This document shows, in pieces, positions 1 to 11,141 of a stretch of 64,000 bases of DNA (the stretch's first letter is position 1; every line of letters begins with the position of its first letter). Origin of the DNA: Haliotis asinina (lineage: Eukaryota; Mollusca; Gastropoda; Lepetellida; Haliotidae); the NCBI RefSeq assembly GCF_037392515.1, contig NC_090290.1, forward strand, positions 54,820,753 to 54,884,752, written 5' to 3'. The position numbers and the translations under genes were made by a program. A model generated the notes under the pieces. That model did no database searches. It was not told the DNA's origin and worked only from the letters and a program-made list of their open reading frames with translations.

Positions 1-1007
1 TAAGCACTGAGATAAAGTGTACAGTTGCATTCCACTTAACTCATCTTCCTAAATGATGCCAACACTCAGGCGAGCATATATGTTTGCAAAGCTATGGTTT
101 CCAGCATAATGACCAACAAATGTATTATTTTTCTTATAGTGAACCTTTCGCAACACAACAAAACACAAGCAACGCGAACATGTTTTCACGAGGTGATTTC
201 TGAGACACAATGATATGTTCCTAATCGTTGAAATATAATTAAAATGCTTACAACAAACGCATTGTTTTTATCATTGGTATGATTCAATCGACAAAATGCG
301 TTTCAACAGCACATGGGATGTCCGGTCAAAGAGAGTGAGTTTGCTTTTATGCCGCACTCAGCAGTATTCCAGCTATATGGCGTCGGTCTCGAAACAATCG
401 AGTCTGGACCAGGCAATCCAGTGATTAACATCATAAGCATCTACCTATGCAGTTGGGAACTGATGACATGTGTGAGCCAGTTCTGCGAGCCAGAAAAACC
501 GATCCCGTTATTCGACTCTCACGACAAGCATGGGTTATTGAAGATTTCGTATGAATTTTTTTCACTTTTACTTGAGACTGTACGCATAAGCAGGACTAAC
601 ACATTGCTAGTATTGTGTTTCAAATTTCTGAACAGTAAAGTGCGATTAATTTTGAAATCATTTATCGGATGTGAATGGTATTACTCAAACAATATGATTT
701 TCGTAATTTGTGATCAGTTACAAGATTGAAGCTTCAATGTATGCAGCTAGGTAGACTAACAATAACATCTTTAATGTTTGAATATTCATTGCTGGACTAC
801 TGCTGTCACGATTAACCCTCGTATTGTATTCTATTGGATGTGAATGCATTAACATATCTCGTTCGCTTACTTCGAGGGCGCCTCGAAGATTTCTTTTGCC
901 AGTTATTGATCACCAGTAAGCCTGGCCTGCCATTCGTCAGTTCCACCTAACTGCTACTTTGTACAGGAGTTTGGCGATGCCACTTTATTGTGGACGTGAC
1001 AGCCGAC
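1..1007. other. Upstream region of the GPCR gene, no gene seen
   Basis: Apart from a SINE copy at about 331-548, I see only AT-rich unique sequence. The stretch just before the GPCR has a possible splice acceptor (TTTGTACAG ending near 966), so part of the 5' untranslated region may be a spliced exon. No TATA box stands out. Confidence 0.5.
331..548 (-). repeat. SINE family A copy
   Basis: The copy reads GAGAGTGAGTTTGC, then the family body (GCCGCACTCAGCA, TCCAGCTATATGGC, AATCGAGTCTGGACCAG, GGGAACTGATGACATGTG, CGACAAGCATGGGTT). In full-length copies the simple (TCAC)n tail is at the end that lies left here, so transcription would run on the minus strand. It is diverged and has lost its left-hand tail. 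Confidence 0.75.
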
Positions 1008-2303
1008 ATGGACAACATATCAACCATGAGCTTTAATGCCTCTGACATTTTACCTCCTCAAGAAACAACCATCGGGTGCAACGCTACCAACATGTCGTCT
1101 GGATGCGACGACGCCCAACACGCTAACCAAACTGATCATTTGTTTGACAGAATTCTGCAGATAACAGAAATCACTTTCACCTGCTTTGATATTTTGAACC
1201 TACTTGGTAACGCTGTCCTGATGGTGCTGATCTACAAGGCTTCGACAAAGATGGAAGCTTCGGGGCGCCTCCTCTTGAACCAGGCCGTGGCTGACGCAGG
1301 AATTGGACTGTCCTGGCTTACGTTGTATGGGGTCTTGTACTCCAACCCACACAGAGATATCCTGCGGACGGCCATCATTGTCCAGAGGGTTATCACGGGC
1401 ATCCTGTATTGTGAGTCTGGACTGTCACTGGCCATGACACTCTTTGCCCTTCATATTGCCATCTGCAATCCCATTTTCTACAAAGTCTACCAGGAAGGAA
1501 AGACAACCAGAGCTTTTATTGTACTATCCTGGCTCTTGGCCACTGGGTCCTGGACGATGACATTTGCAGCAAACGACTTTTTCATTCAGGAACGCGATTC
1601 TATCATAATTCTTCTGAACCTTAGAGGACAGAATATCTGGTTTGCATGTATTCTCCTGTTAGTCGTTGTCATTGTTCCTCTTGCAATGATCATCACCGCC
1701 TTAACACGTATATGCCTATATTTACACAAGGAAGAGAACTCTTCCATCGCATTAGCCTCCGCTACCAAACGTTATGTCCGTCAGGCAAAGGGCATTCTTA
1801 TCGTATGTATCACGTACATAGTAACATTTGTCCCACTGTTCGCGTTTCCTTACTTTGGCACCTACTTTGAAAGCAACATTCTTCTCTTTATAACCGGAAC
1901 CAGCCTGGCTTTCCTGAACTATGTGTACATTGTCTTCAAGCTCCCCCTGTTTCTGTTGGCCTTCAAATCCTACCGTCGAGTGGCCTCCCGAATCTTTTGT
2001 CGCCGTCTTGCACCGAGATTTGTGTCCTCTGGCGATGGAAGCACGCTCTCTGAAAAGAAATACAAGACTTCAACAAACACCAGGGACAGACTTGACGCTA
2101 GCGGCTCCCAACCAGCTGAACAGGATGCCAGATCTATCCCGATACAGGTGGATGAGACAACGGGAAATATTGGAAGAGTTAACTATGGCTTCACCAGCTC
2201 CTTTTCTGTGAACTGTGACGGCATGGCGACATCAAACGCTACAGACGATGACGTCACGTCCAGCATAAAACGACGACGTCATTTTGAATGTCGTCAGCAG
2301 TAG
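1008..2303 (+). CDS. Divergent orphan class A (rhodopsin-like) GPCR
   Basis: A single uninterrupted exon encodes a 431-aa seven-helix receptor for the plasma membrane. The frame is open from GTG at 990, but the first ATG is at 1008, which I take as the start. Helices lie at about residues 55-77, 88-110, 123-147, 169-189, 211-238, 262-284 and 292-318. Family landmarks are GN in TM1 (67-68), NQAVAD in TM2 (D96), W175 in TM4 and P224 in TM5. The DRY position reads HIAICNP (149-155), the TM6 CWxP tryptophan is missing and NPxxY reads KLPLFLL. No obvious TM3/ECL2 cysteine pair is visible. The N-terminus has five N-glycosylation sequons (3, 10, 25, 28, 40), and the ~100-residue tail is Ser/Thr-rich. 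A good splice donor (CCG|GTAAGTGA) follows the stop, so the 3' UTR may be spliced. Ligand unknown; peptide or orphan receptor. The class A call is firm, the subfamily is not. Confidence 0.88.
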   Translation: MDNISTMSFNASDILPPQETTIGCNATNMSSGCDDAQHANQTDHLFDRILQITEITFTCFDILNLLGNAVLMVLIYKASTKMEASGRLLLNQAVADAGIGLSWLTLYGVLYSNPHRDILRTAIIVQRVITGILYCESGLSLAMTLFALHIAICNPIFYKVYQEGKTTRAFIVLSWLLATGSWTMTFAANDFFIQERDSIIILLNLRGQNIWFACILLLVVVIVPLAMIITALTRICLYLHKEENSSIALASATKRYVRQAKGILIVCITYIVTFVPLFAFPYFGTYFESNILLFITGTSLAFLNYVYIVFKLPLFLLAFKSYRRVASRIFCRRLAPRFVSSGDGSTLSEKKYKTSTNTRDRLDASGSQPAEQDARSIPIQVDETTGNIGRVNYGFTSSFSVNCDGMATSNATDDDVTSSIKRRRHFECRQQ

Positions 2304-2544
2304 ACCGGTAAGTGATATGTGTGTGCATAAATGAATAATGTTTTGGCAAAACTTCCACTTGCAAGTTTTTTGTGTGTCCCGAACTGCATTTAATATGTGT
2401 TACTGTTGTTCCTGTTCCGAATGACACACCCTTCAGCAGTGTGTGAGTGAGTATAGTTTTACAGTTTTACTCAAGAAAAGCACAAGAATGAAATCATTAT
2501 GTATCTAATCACTTAGTTTTTCACATTATAAGAGTGGATGGTTG

Positions 2545-2690
2545 TGATTTTACCCGCCTTTAGCAATATTCCAGCAATATCACGGCGGGGGACAGCAGAA
2601 ATGGGCTTCACACATAGTACCCGTGTGTGGAATCGAAAAAGGGTATTCGGCGTGACGAGCGAACACTTTACCCACTAGACTATGGCGTTA
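2545..2690 (-). repeat. SINE family B (tRNA-derived) copy
   Basis: It contains TAGCAATATTCCAGCAATAT, CACGGCGGGGGACA, CAGAAATGGGCTTCACACA, TGTGGAATCGAA and GACGAGCGAACACTTTA. On the minus strand the right-hand part is tRNA-like, with A-box and B-box equivalents. The copy is moderately diverged. Confidence 0.75.
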
Positions 2691-3443
2691 TAGCTACCTA
2701 GCCGGTTTGATATAAAATGGACATTTTTTGCTCCTTGGAGCATCGTTGTTGACAAAATGTGTTCGTTGTTGTCAGCCGTACATAGCCTAAAGCCAAGCCA
2801 CTGGCGAACATTTTTTTTTTCAGAGCATACAACCTTAAAACACAACGTGCAGAGCATACAGCCTTAAAACCCAACATGCAGATCATACATCCTTAAAAAA
2901 TCCTTTTTTGTTTTTCTTATTTTTTTCGTGACAGTATCATTCAATACTTTAGGGCTTCTGCAGGTGTAATGGTGGTGTCGGGTTCATTTTTGAGGTTCTC
3001 ATCCGTCGTCTTGTATATGTTTTGCCGTGATGATGTTGGAGTTCGCAACATATACTACTGAGTGCATGCCCACTCAATAGAGATCCGCGTTGAGAGCTTT
3101 GCACAATCCACGTTCTGGTGGAATGGGGAGAAAGTACAAATCTATGCCAGCCTAGAGATGCTTCATGGCCTGTGGTTTTCGTTAATTAGTCACCGAGACT
3201 GGTTTTGTTTCTCATGTACAGTTTCATCGATTTCTCCATCTATCATTTTATGAATCTTATCGGTGGCAATATTTTCGCCCAAGTAATGTTTTTCCTTACC
3301 ACCTAAAACGAAGGATGTGAGTCTTCCTCGTTTGTCAACACTCGTGATGGAGGGAGGTTGGTTGTCCTCCCATGGATTGCATGTCCAACGACAGCTTGTA
3401 TTTGCCTGTCAAATAATCCCCAAGCGTCACGTCCTAGAGACCA

Positions 3444-3552
3444 GGGCCTGGATTTTCGAAGTTCTCTTAGTTCTAAGATTGTCGTAGTTTAATGTTAATA
3501 TATGGGACTTACGACTATCTTAGCGCTAAGACAGCTTCGTAAATCTAGGCCC
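3444..3552. mobile_element. Palindromic MITE, ~109 bp
   Basis: The ends GGGCCTGGATTTTCGAAG and CTTCGTAAATCTAGGCCC are inverted repeats, and the inside (TCTTAGTTCTAAGATTGTCG / CGACTATCTTAGCGCTAAGA) is also self-complementary. A second copy of the same family lies at 58181-58289. It is too short to code for anything. Confidence 0.8.
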
Positions 3553-5259
3553 AGATCTGTGATCACCGCGTTGATTTCCGATGGGCGCTAGATTGCGGGA
3601 TCTTTTCGATTTTGTACCATGGTTTGCAGGCCCTCAGACACTGACTAAAGAGTTGATTGGGCACGCCCTCGAAGTTCATTTCAACTTGCATAATCTCAGG
3701 GTTCCAATAAATTTCGTTTTCTCTCTAAATCGGCATAAATTCTTCCCCCGATATGATCCATTCAGCCTTCATCCGTCGAACCGACACGTTCACATTCATG
3801 TTCCACAGTGTACTGCTTTTTCATTTTAGTCATTCGATGGCACAAAACTCGATAAATGGGATGAAACTGTATGGGGTGAAACAACCCGAGTGAAACGACT
3901 TTGGGTGAACGTTTCTGGGGTGAAATGACCCGATATGTCCAATAAAAGGTGCTTGGAAAAATGAAAGGTGAGTGTGCTGGGACACCCATCGCAGAATATC
4001 CCGACCTAAGGCCTAAAATGGATTCGATTTTAGAGACCGATAACGACGAAAAAGTCAAAGAAATAAAAATGTATGTTGTGAAACGAGAAATCAAACTCAC
4101 CCTCTCAAAACAAACTCTCTGCAAGAAAGAAAAACAAAACAAAAATATTCAAACATCAGATGAATGCGCTCAGACATAACATACATAGAATATAGGGGAA
4201 AACCCTCAAGAAAACGTACTTCTAACCTATGGATACCAACCGATGGATCGCCATTAACGGCGTCACCATTTATGCTCATCGACATCGTTGTTCTAGTTTT
4301 TAAAAAATAAAAAATAATATATTTACCAAAAATTGTTTGGTAAGAAAGTTTTCTGTTCAGCAACCTTTGCTCCACGGACAAAAAATATCCATTTTTGAAC
4401 CTCTCAGAGGGATTTGCAGTAAAATCCCTATTATGTATTATAGTATCTCTTTATGGAATTGTACGTTTCATGTGCGTCTATAGCATCTGAACAACTTCCT
4501 ATGTATATATTTTTTTCTCAATAGCCCACCACCTAGTTGCTCTGGACAGCGCCACAATACAACGAGGGCAGCGCCACATCCAACGAGAGCAGCGCCACAA
4601 TCCATATAGGTGTCGTCGTGTTTGGTTTCCAACGGCATGGTGTGTCTGTCTGTTTGTCTGCCTGTCTGGCGGGGCTATCATGGGGTTCGACCTCCCACCT
4701 GCACTTTTGAAAATTCTTGGATAATCCTAATGGGAATAAGGTAAATACGTACCGTTCTTTATTATTTATGGATCTAGCACTGGAAAACATATAAAACCCT
4801 GCAAGAACGGTTCTCCAAAATACCGATGCATGTCAGCTAAACTTGTGGGATTCGTTCGGTTGAAACTGAACTTGGCCGCCGTATATCTTCTTACAAATTC
4901 TGTTGTACATGAATTTAGCCTTTGAAATGTCTGCCTCTTTCATCCCGACCTATGATACGAACTTTCCGTCAAAAAGGTCAGTTCGAACCATCACGTGAGT
5001 CTGCGGGACGTACTGAATAACCACGTGCGGGTATGACAATGACTTTACAATCCCTACGTCTTATATAGTTTTGATCGGCATTCTGCTTGTTGGTGAGTCA
5101 AAAATGAAAACATACATCTTTATGGATGACAAGTACTTGTTTATTGACGTTTCGATATTGATTGTTTCACCGTTATCAAGCTAAAGGTTTATATTCATAA
5201 CGTTGTAAGAATCAACGTCGAAACGTCGCTCTTTGCAACAAAACGTTGACTAGAAGATT

Positions 5260-5775
5260 GTGAATAAACGTAAGAAACGGAATGTCGATTATCTTATAAA
5301 ATACACGTTTCCGTGCAAATATGAGATCGTCGAGGAAGCTATACTGGAAGCTACTAAATCCAAAGCAACAGACCAGTCCGGAAATATCTCACTTGAAGTT
5401 TTATACGGTCGTTTTAAACTGATAAATGGAACTGAAGGGATAGGAAAGTTTTGAAATTGAATATGTTCCTGACTATGATATGTCTGTATTACGTGATGAG
5501 ATACCAGAAAATAAGTAAGGAAATATCAGAAAATACAGTTTGCCTTAAAGCGGTTGAAGATTGATAAAGGTGCTGGTTTATGTTCTACATGTAACTCTAG
5601 ACGTACGGGAGATGAATTTCACGAACCATTTGATTGTACTGCTTCACCAACTCATTGTAAATGTCTGATTCATGGGTGTTATCACCAATGTGCATCTTTA
5701 CTAAATCATACAAATATGATGTATGATGGGGATATGAAGGCGGTGCAAGAAATAAGGCCCCTACGCCCGCCCTAA
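5260..5775 (+). other. Two unrecognised short open frames in repetitive context
   Basis: Two plus-strand frames (5260-5454 and 5554-5775) have protein-like composition. The second is cysteine- and histidine-rich (CSTCNSRRTGDEF, CKCLIHGCYHQC), which could suggest a metal-binding fold. They follow a CGTTTCGA-type repeat and are probably a decayed fragment of some element, or chance. I cannot assign a family and do not claim a gene. Confidence 0.25.
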
Positions 5776-6080
5776 ACGAGCTAGCCAACCCCAAAGTCTG
5801 GTGCAAATTTTAGATGTTCCACACACCTGAGTAAATTCTTGGTGTCTGATCTGGTACCGGTTAAATCAATTTTGGGAAGGTAACATATTTGCTAGCCCTG
5901 ATATCTGGCTGGGGTTTTGGCATATTTCATAGACTGACTGAGGTTAAGAATTTGACATATTTTTTCAAGTTTTTGCTGTTTGTTGTGAGTGTTATGTTAG
6001 TTTTATGTATATCACATACATCTTACTGTAAACAAAATATGAAAGTAAAATATAAATGTTTCATCGAACTGGTCTAAATA

Positions 6081-6401
6081 GCCAAACTTATTGACTCATT
6101 TGCCAAGACAATCCACCTGAATATAAAAGAATGGAAAGTATTTCATGCTTCCTCTTGTTCATTTACTCTCATATTTGAGAGAAAGAACAACCAAATTTAT
6201 TAACTCCGTTGCCAAGATAATCCGCCAAAAGGTTGATGTTATAGAATGAAATGTATTTTATACTCCTTCTGTGCTCATTCATTCTTATATTTGAGAAAAA
6301 GCCAAATTTATTAACTCCGTTGCCAAAACGATCCGCCTGAATATTAAAGAATGAAATGTATTAAAAACTACCTCTTGTTCATTCATTCTCATATCTGAGT
6401 G
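6081..6401. repeat. Three-copy tandem repeat, ~110 bp unit
   Basis: Three diverged units each contain CCAAATTTATTAACTCCGTT or a variant, then GCCAAGATAATCCGCC, AGAATGAAATGTATT and TTCATTCTCATATTTGAG. No coding potential is seen. Confidence 0.75.
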
Positions 6402-6555
6402 AAATTTAAAACGTCTGGAACAAAATATACTCTACATTTCTCAGCCCGGCCACGTTTGAATAAGATTCGTGAGGGTTAATCTCACGGTGCCTCCTAGCTA
6501 CATGTTATGACATGGGGTTTACTGTGGTGACAAGACATCGACAGTATCCTGAATA

Positions 6556-6784
6556 AGAAAGCCAGATGTATGGATGTCAACTTCTTTATTGTGGATAACA
6601 CACCGTTTCGGAGCATATGTTTGCTCCTTCATCAGGTGACCAGATGCTTGCTCCTTCATCAGGTGACCAGATGCTTGCTCCTTCATCAGGTGACCAGATG
6701 CTTGCTCCTTCATCAGCATACGCTCCGGAACGTCATGATATCCACAATAAAGAAGTTGACATACATAAATCTGGCTTTTCTTAC
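6556..6784. mobile_element. Foldback element with internal 27-bp minisatellite
   Basis: The arms GCCAGATGTATGGATGTCAA and TTGACATACATAAATCTGGC are inverted, as are CTTCTTTATTGTGGATA and TATCCACAATAAAGAAG. Between them TTGCTCCTTCATCAGGTGAC plus CAGATGC repeats three times, with a partial fourth copy. The inverted GGAGCATATG / CATACGCTCC pair brackets the array. The inferred type is a non-autonomous foldback or MITE. Confidence 0.75.
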
Positions 6785-7455
6785 GTTTTCCACTTCTAAA
6801 TGCCCTTCGAAGTATATCCTGAACGCTGAAAAGTACAATCTTTTGCAAGGTAGAATGACACCGGCTGAACATGCAGATACAGTATCGCGCATTGTTGGTG
6901 TATAAGTGCAACAGAGTGTAAGGTTTCAGGTATTATCGTGTGAAGGTATCGTGTATCACGTGTAAATGTTATTGTACATTGCTGGTGTACATTTATAAGT
7001 GAAATGGTCGTATAAATGGTAGTATCATGTTTCATGTATCATGTGTGAATGTTATATGCTCTGATACAAAAAAGTTCAGAAGTGTCTGTATTTAATCCCT
7101 TGTTAATCGCCCCATTGTTACATGTAGTTAGTCAACCACGAGTGACGACTTCACACCCTGAAACATAGACGGGGGGTACAATCAGGAGAGGGAGAGAGTC
7201 CCATCATTAGTCAGACTCCCCAATACTTGTACACTTGAAATGCCAAAAATGACATGGTTCAGTGAACAAATTTGGGAAGGCTGTTACCCATTGGGGAAAC
7301 GGAATAATTGCAAGGATGCCATAGACATTTTTGAACAATTCTCGCAGATTCTGTTCTGGTCACGGTTGTTGTCTGGGAACTGTGACTGAGGTGGGTGTCT
7401 CCGGTCCTTCAGTCTTCGGTTCTTCGCTGGTGAGCGGTCACTACGTGGACAATAC

Positions 7456-8300
7456 TTAGTGTTGTAACGATGCATCGAACTATCGACTGATTGCAACTGG
7501 TGAGTCTCCTGTAGCAATAAATCGATGTTAGAAAGGAAAAACGATCGATGCATCGATAGTGTATTACTATCTATAGTTTAGTAATTGACTTCCGTTGACA
7601 AATATTTTGTTGTTCTGTGTTTTAATTTTGTTTGGGCGCAGCATCACTGAGTTTATGTTTTAACTGTTTCCTTGGTCGTGGTTTCGAGTTGCTTGTCAGT
7701 AATTAAAAGAGACTGTAACTACTTCAACTTGTTTTATTTTATACAAACTATACACTGATTTGGGAAATGACTTCAATTGAGACAATTCAAGGGGAGGAAA
7801 ACTAACGATTGCAACAAGTACTGCATCAGTCGGATGCAATAGGCTATCACTATCGCAATGGTTGTTTCCTCCTTAATAGTCACCCTCACAGTCCGTTTGG
7901 CTTTAAAGCAGACCGACGATTTGCAGTCGAGCTCGAAATCTAATAAACGTAACATACTAAATGAACGAGAGAGGAGTGTACAGAAAGGGACAGCCAGGTG
8001 TGCGAGAAAGCATGGAGACAGCACAGGTTAATGAATAAATAACTTTCTCCGCACTTTTGCACGTGCTTCTCGACAAACATTCTGCAAAAACCTCACAAAG
8101 TTTGTATGATGCTTTGATTATGATCAGCGTTTCATTGTGTATGTTATGTTTATTAGCTTTCGACTGAAGCAATTCATCGGTCCGCTTTTGAGCCAAACGG
8201 ACTATTGTGGGCGGTTTATAACGTGGAAGATTTAGTTTAAACATCGTCGAAGGTACCGAATCCGCGAGAACGTCCGACTGCACCAGTGGGAAACGTAGTT
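7456..8300 (-). mobile_element. Remnant of a hAT-like (ZBED-type) DNA transposon
   Basis: A minus-strand frame at about 8283-7957 contains VRLAQKRTDELLQSKA and ASYKLCEVFAE, which resembles the N-terminal part of ZBED5/SCAND3-type hAT transposases. A second diverged copy of the same ~85-bp segment (VRLALKQTDDLQSSSKSNKR when read on plus) lies inverted at about 7888-7976. At 7456-7560 the sequence AGTGTTGTAACGATGCATCG and the palindrome ATCGATGCATCGAT look like a terminal region of such an element. No complete transposase is present. Resemblance is from memory of the family. Confidence 0.4.
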
Positions 8301-9030
8301 GTCCAATTATTTAAGATTAAACACCGATTGATGTTTGTTGGTCACAACAACCTTCGCCTTTGACATGTCTTTTTACTTTCAATATGTAGGGTTTCTTATG
8401 GTGACTAGATTCTTTCTTCAACGTATTGTCATGCGTCATGTTTAGCTTATGAGGTTGGACGCGTAACTGCTGGTTTTTCCCATGTTACTGTAATGATTTA
8501 TTCAATGCAAATGCAAAGTGTGACAAATTAACGAAATAACTGTCTTCCTTCTTTTTGTTACCACATGCGACATCTTGACAACCACCTTCTGTGCATCTAT
8601 AGAATTTATACAATACTGCCACAGTAACACTATTGGATAACTTCCAGTAAGAGACCGGTTCAAGACCCTATTGTTCGTAGGCCACAACTAACTTGGTACA
8701 TACAGAATCTGGGTTCACAGCCACATCTCAACAGTAATTCTGGTGGTCTCCAGGCGTGCAATTGAACACGACGCTTGCGTGACTCAGTGCCGCCAGTTTG
8801 GTAGTGCAAGTGTAGTGACAGATCCTGGAATCACAACTCCTAGGAGATCACATCACCTGGGACATCACAACTTCTGGGAGACCACAACACCTGGGAGGCC
8901 ACAACTCATTATTGTAAAATCAGCTTTTTCACACCTCCATTTTCGCTCTGTATTACCATCTATAAGTGGCTGTATATAAATCTTCATGCTGCTTCATCAG
9001 ACAACAGAATACACCCAGACATGTGATTAG
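8301..9030. other. Intergenic, with a short ~20-bp tandem motif
   Basis: No gene is recognised. At about 8826-8909 a motif of the form TCACAACTCCTGGGAGACCA repeats roughly four times with variation. The interval separates the hAT remnant from the probable 3' end of DCTN2. Confidence 0.45.
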
Positions 9031-9304
9031 AATAAAGCTTTATTCAACAGAGGCTTCACCAAGCACTGAGAAATGCACCATGAAACACGACAGATGTATA
9101 TTACAGGGACCAGCACATTGAAAGTGTATGTACATACCAACACTAATCATTATACACATCTAACTTTATGTTAGGCTTCAGAAAATGTTTAATTTGTGGA
9201 CCGCAATAGATGAAATTCTTCACTGATGGTAGATTAAGTAGACATTCACATACAATGCACAACTACAATATTTCCTTAGTCAGTGGTACATAACTATGAA
9301 TACC

Positions 9305-9424
9305 TAACAAAAAAGGCAAAGGACCACCCTAATATTCAATACTTAAGAATCATATGGATCATAATATGAGCTATTAATATCTAAAGATTGAAAATTAGGG
9401 TGGTCCTTAACTTTCCTTGTTGAG
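9305..9424. mobile_element. Palindromic MITE, ~120 bp
   Basis: AAGGACCACCCTAATTTTCAAT, read in two pieces on the minus strand, mirrors GGACCACCCTAATATTCAAT on plus. Outer ends AACAAAAAAGG and CCTTGTTG are also inverted. It sits in the probable DCTN2 3' UTR. Confidence 0.65.
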
Positions 9425-9537
9425 TATATATCAACAGCTGGCATTAAGGAGAGTGAGATAGGTCAAAGGCCAATTTGAACAGCATACCAGTCATATCACA
9501 GGAAGTAAACATGGTGTGGGAGAAAATCCACCAGATG

Positions 9538-9945
9538 CAGGGCTCGATTTAAGCACGAGGTGCAACCTAAGATAAAAACCTAGTTGCACCAGCCAAATTC
9601 CAGTTGCAATGTAGCGTGTTAAAATGTCAGAGGTGTCGGTGCACATAAGCATATTTCCGTGATGCTGTAAACCATTGCAAAACAGAGACACAGCTGATCC
9701 CTGTTGTCAAGAGCTGTCATGGCCGAGCCTGTCTACAAATAGCAATGTTTGGGTGTCATAGCTATTCAAACTTTAGAAGAAAAATGAGCTGATATATATA
9801 TGCTTATAATGTTAAATTTACTGCTTATTCATTTCTCAAAAACTTACTTGCACCAGGTGCAACTTGACAAATAACTAGGCTGCACTTTATAATACTGGTT
9901 TGCACCAGTGAAAGTACTAGCACTAAATCCAGCCCTGAGAAGTGA
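9538..9945. mobile_element. Possible hAT-type MITE with CAGGGCT termini
   Basis: The left end CAGGGCTCGATTTAAGCAC and right end GTGCTAG..TAAATCCAGCCCTG are imperfect inverted repeats of about 14-18 bp. Inner sequences GGTGCAACCTAAG and TTGCACCAGGTGCAACTTG are also related. I do not find a clear 8-bp target duplication, so the boundaries are tentative. Confidence 0.45.
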
Positions 9946-11141
9946 TGCAGGTCTCAGACGTTTACCACTCTGGTGAAACCCACAAGCACACGGTGCTGAT
10001 AATTGTACAAACAAAATTGGGATAAGAACACATGATTATAAATTCCTGGTGTCACCAAGGGAGACAACTGAAATTACAGCACCTTCGACCTCAGGGCCAA
10101 GCATGGCCAGCTTGCTTCAACAAGCTCCATATGTTGGTACAATTGTTCAAGCACTACACAAGAAGAAATTTCCTTCACAATTTGTCACTTGATGCAGGTA
10201 TGATGAAGGAATGGGGAGTACACACTAAAGGCAGCTGTTTAAACTACTGGAACCATTACCATACAGACAGCAAGTCAAGTATCAGATCCCTTACCATAAT
10301 AAATATAACACATATATATGGGCATATAGAAAAAATCGAGAGTCATTATGATGTTTACAATAAAAAGTTGCTTTTTGAAACAATAGGTCGAAATGTATTT
10401 TAAACCAATATCTAATACTTGCATTTATTATGATCAAACAACATAATGTTTATATCCTCTGAAGATATTGCTTGTCAAAACATGCATTTTGAACCAATGG
10501 AAACATACAAACATTTCTTCAGATCACGGTTACTGTGTTTCAAGGAAGGTCATGGAGTAAATGGCTTTTCAATCATGGCTGACAAATGCAGAACATAATG
10601 AATATTCATGAGGCAGTGTGAACTCATTAACATATTCCAATGCCAGACAGATGAACTGAAAGACATACTTTGGCAATGAAATCGGAGCACCAATGACTCC
10701 TTGTCCGTTGTCATTCTGTTACTTAATAAACATCTCACTCATGATTCTCAGTATGTCATGTGCTTCACAAGTGATTCCCACTACTGGCTATTCATATTTT
10801 ACACCAAACAAACGTCGATTCACTTATTTCGTACTTTTTAGTACACACACTAATTTTTTGAATGTTCAGTGAAACACAAATAATTTGTCACACTACCATA
10901 ACAACCACATATAAAATCAGAACAAATATCATCACTGTAATAATCTTCAATTATTTAATCTGTAAATAAACCTAAGTATTTTAAACACTCTTAATTCAAC
11001 TTTTACTGGTCCATGCAACCTGCCTTCTTCCTTTATACATATTTGTGTCAAACTTCAACAAGACCTCTCCAAACCAGTGGGAGAAAGATGAAGAAAAAAT
11101 TGCACATCAATAAATTAGACAATGTTATGGCAAGGAATCCA

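Larger units (their letters stand above)
2304..5250. other. Intergenic stretch with repeats, no gene recognised
   Basis: This holds one SINE B copy (2545-2690), a small palindromic MITE (3444-3552), and otherwise AT-rich sequence with short random frames. At 3865-3935 a GGGTGAAA-type motif recurs several times. Around 5090-5240 there is CGTTTCGA-type repetitive sequence of a kind common in invertebrate genomes. I see no exon with family similarity. Confidence 0.5.
9039..11141 (-). other. DCTN2: Probable 3' untranslated region of DCTN2
   Basis: Downstream of the DCTN2 stop there is no further exon. The first strong minus-strand AATAAA that fits the end of a long 3' UTR is TTTATT at 9039-9044 on plus. 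The ~2.1-kb interval includes a 9305-9424 MITE and a 9538-9945 inverted-repeat element. UTR length is inferred; a shorter transcript is possible. Confidence 0.4.

Noticed and set aside
990-1007. GPCR start at position 990
   Set aside because: That codon is GTG; the first in-frame ATG is at 1008 and no in-frame ATG lies between it and the upstream stop.
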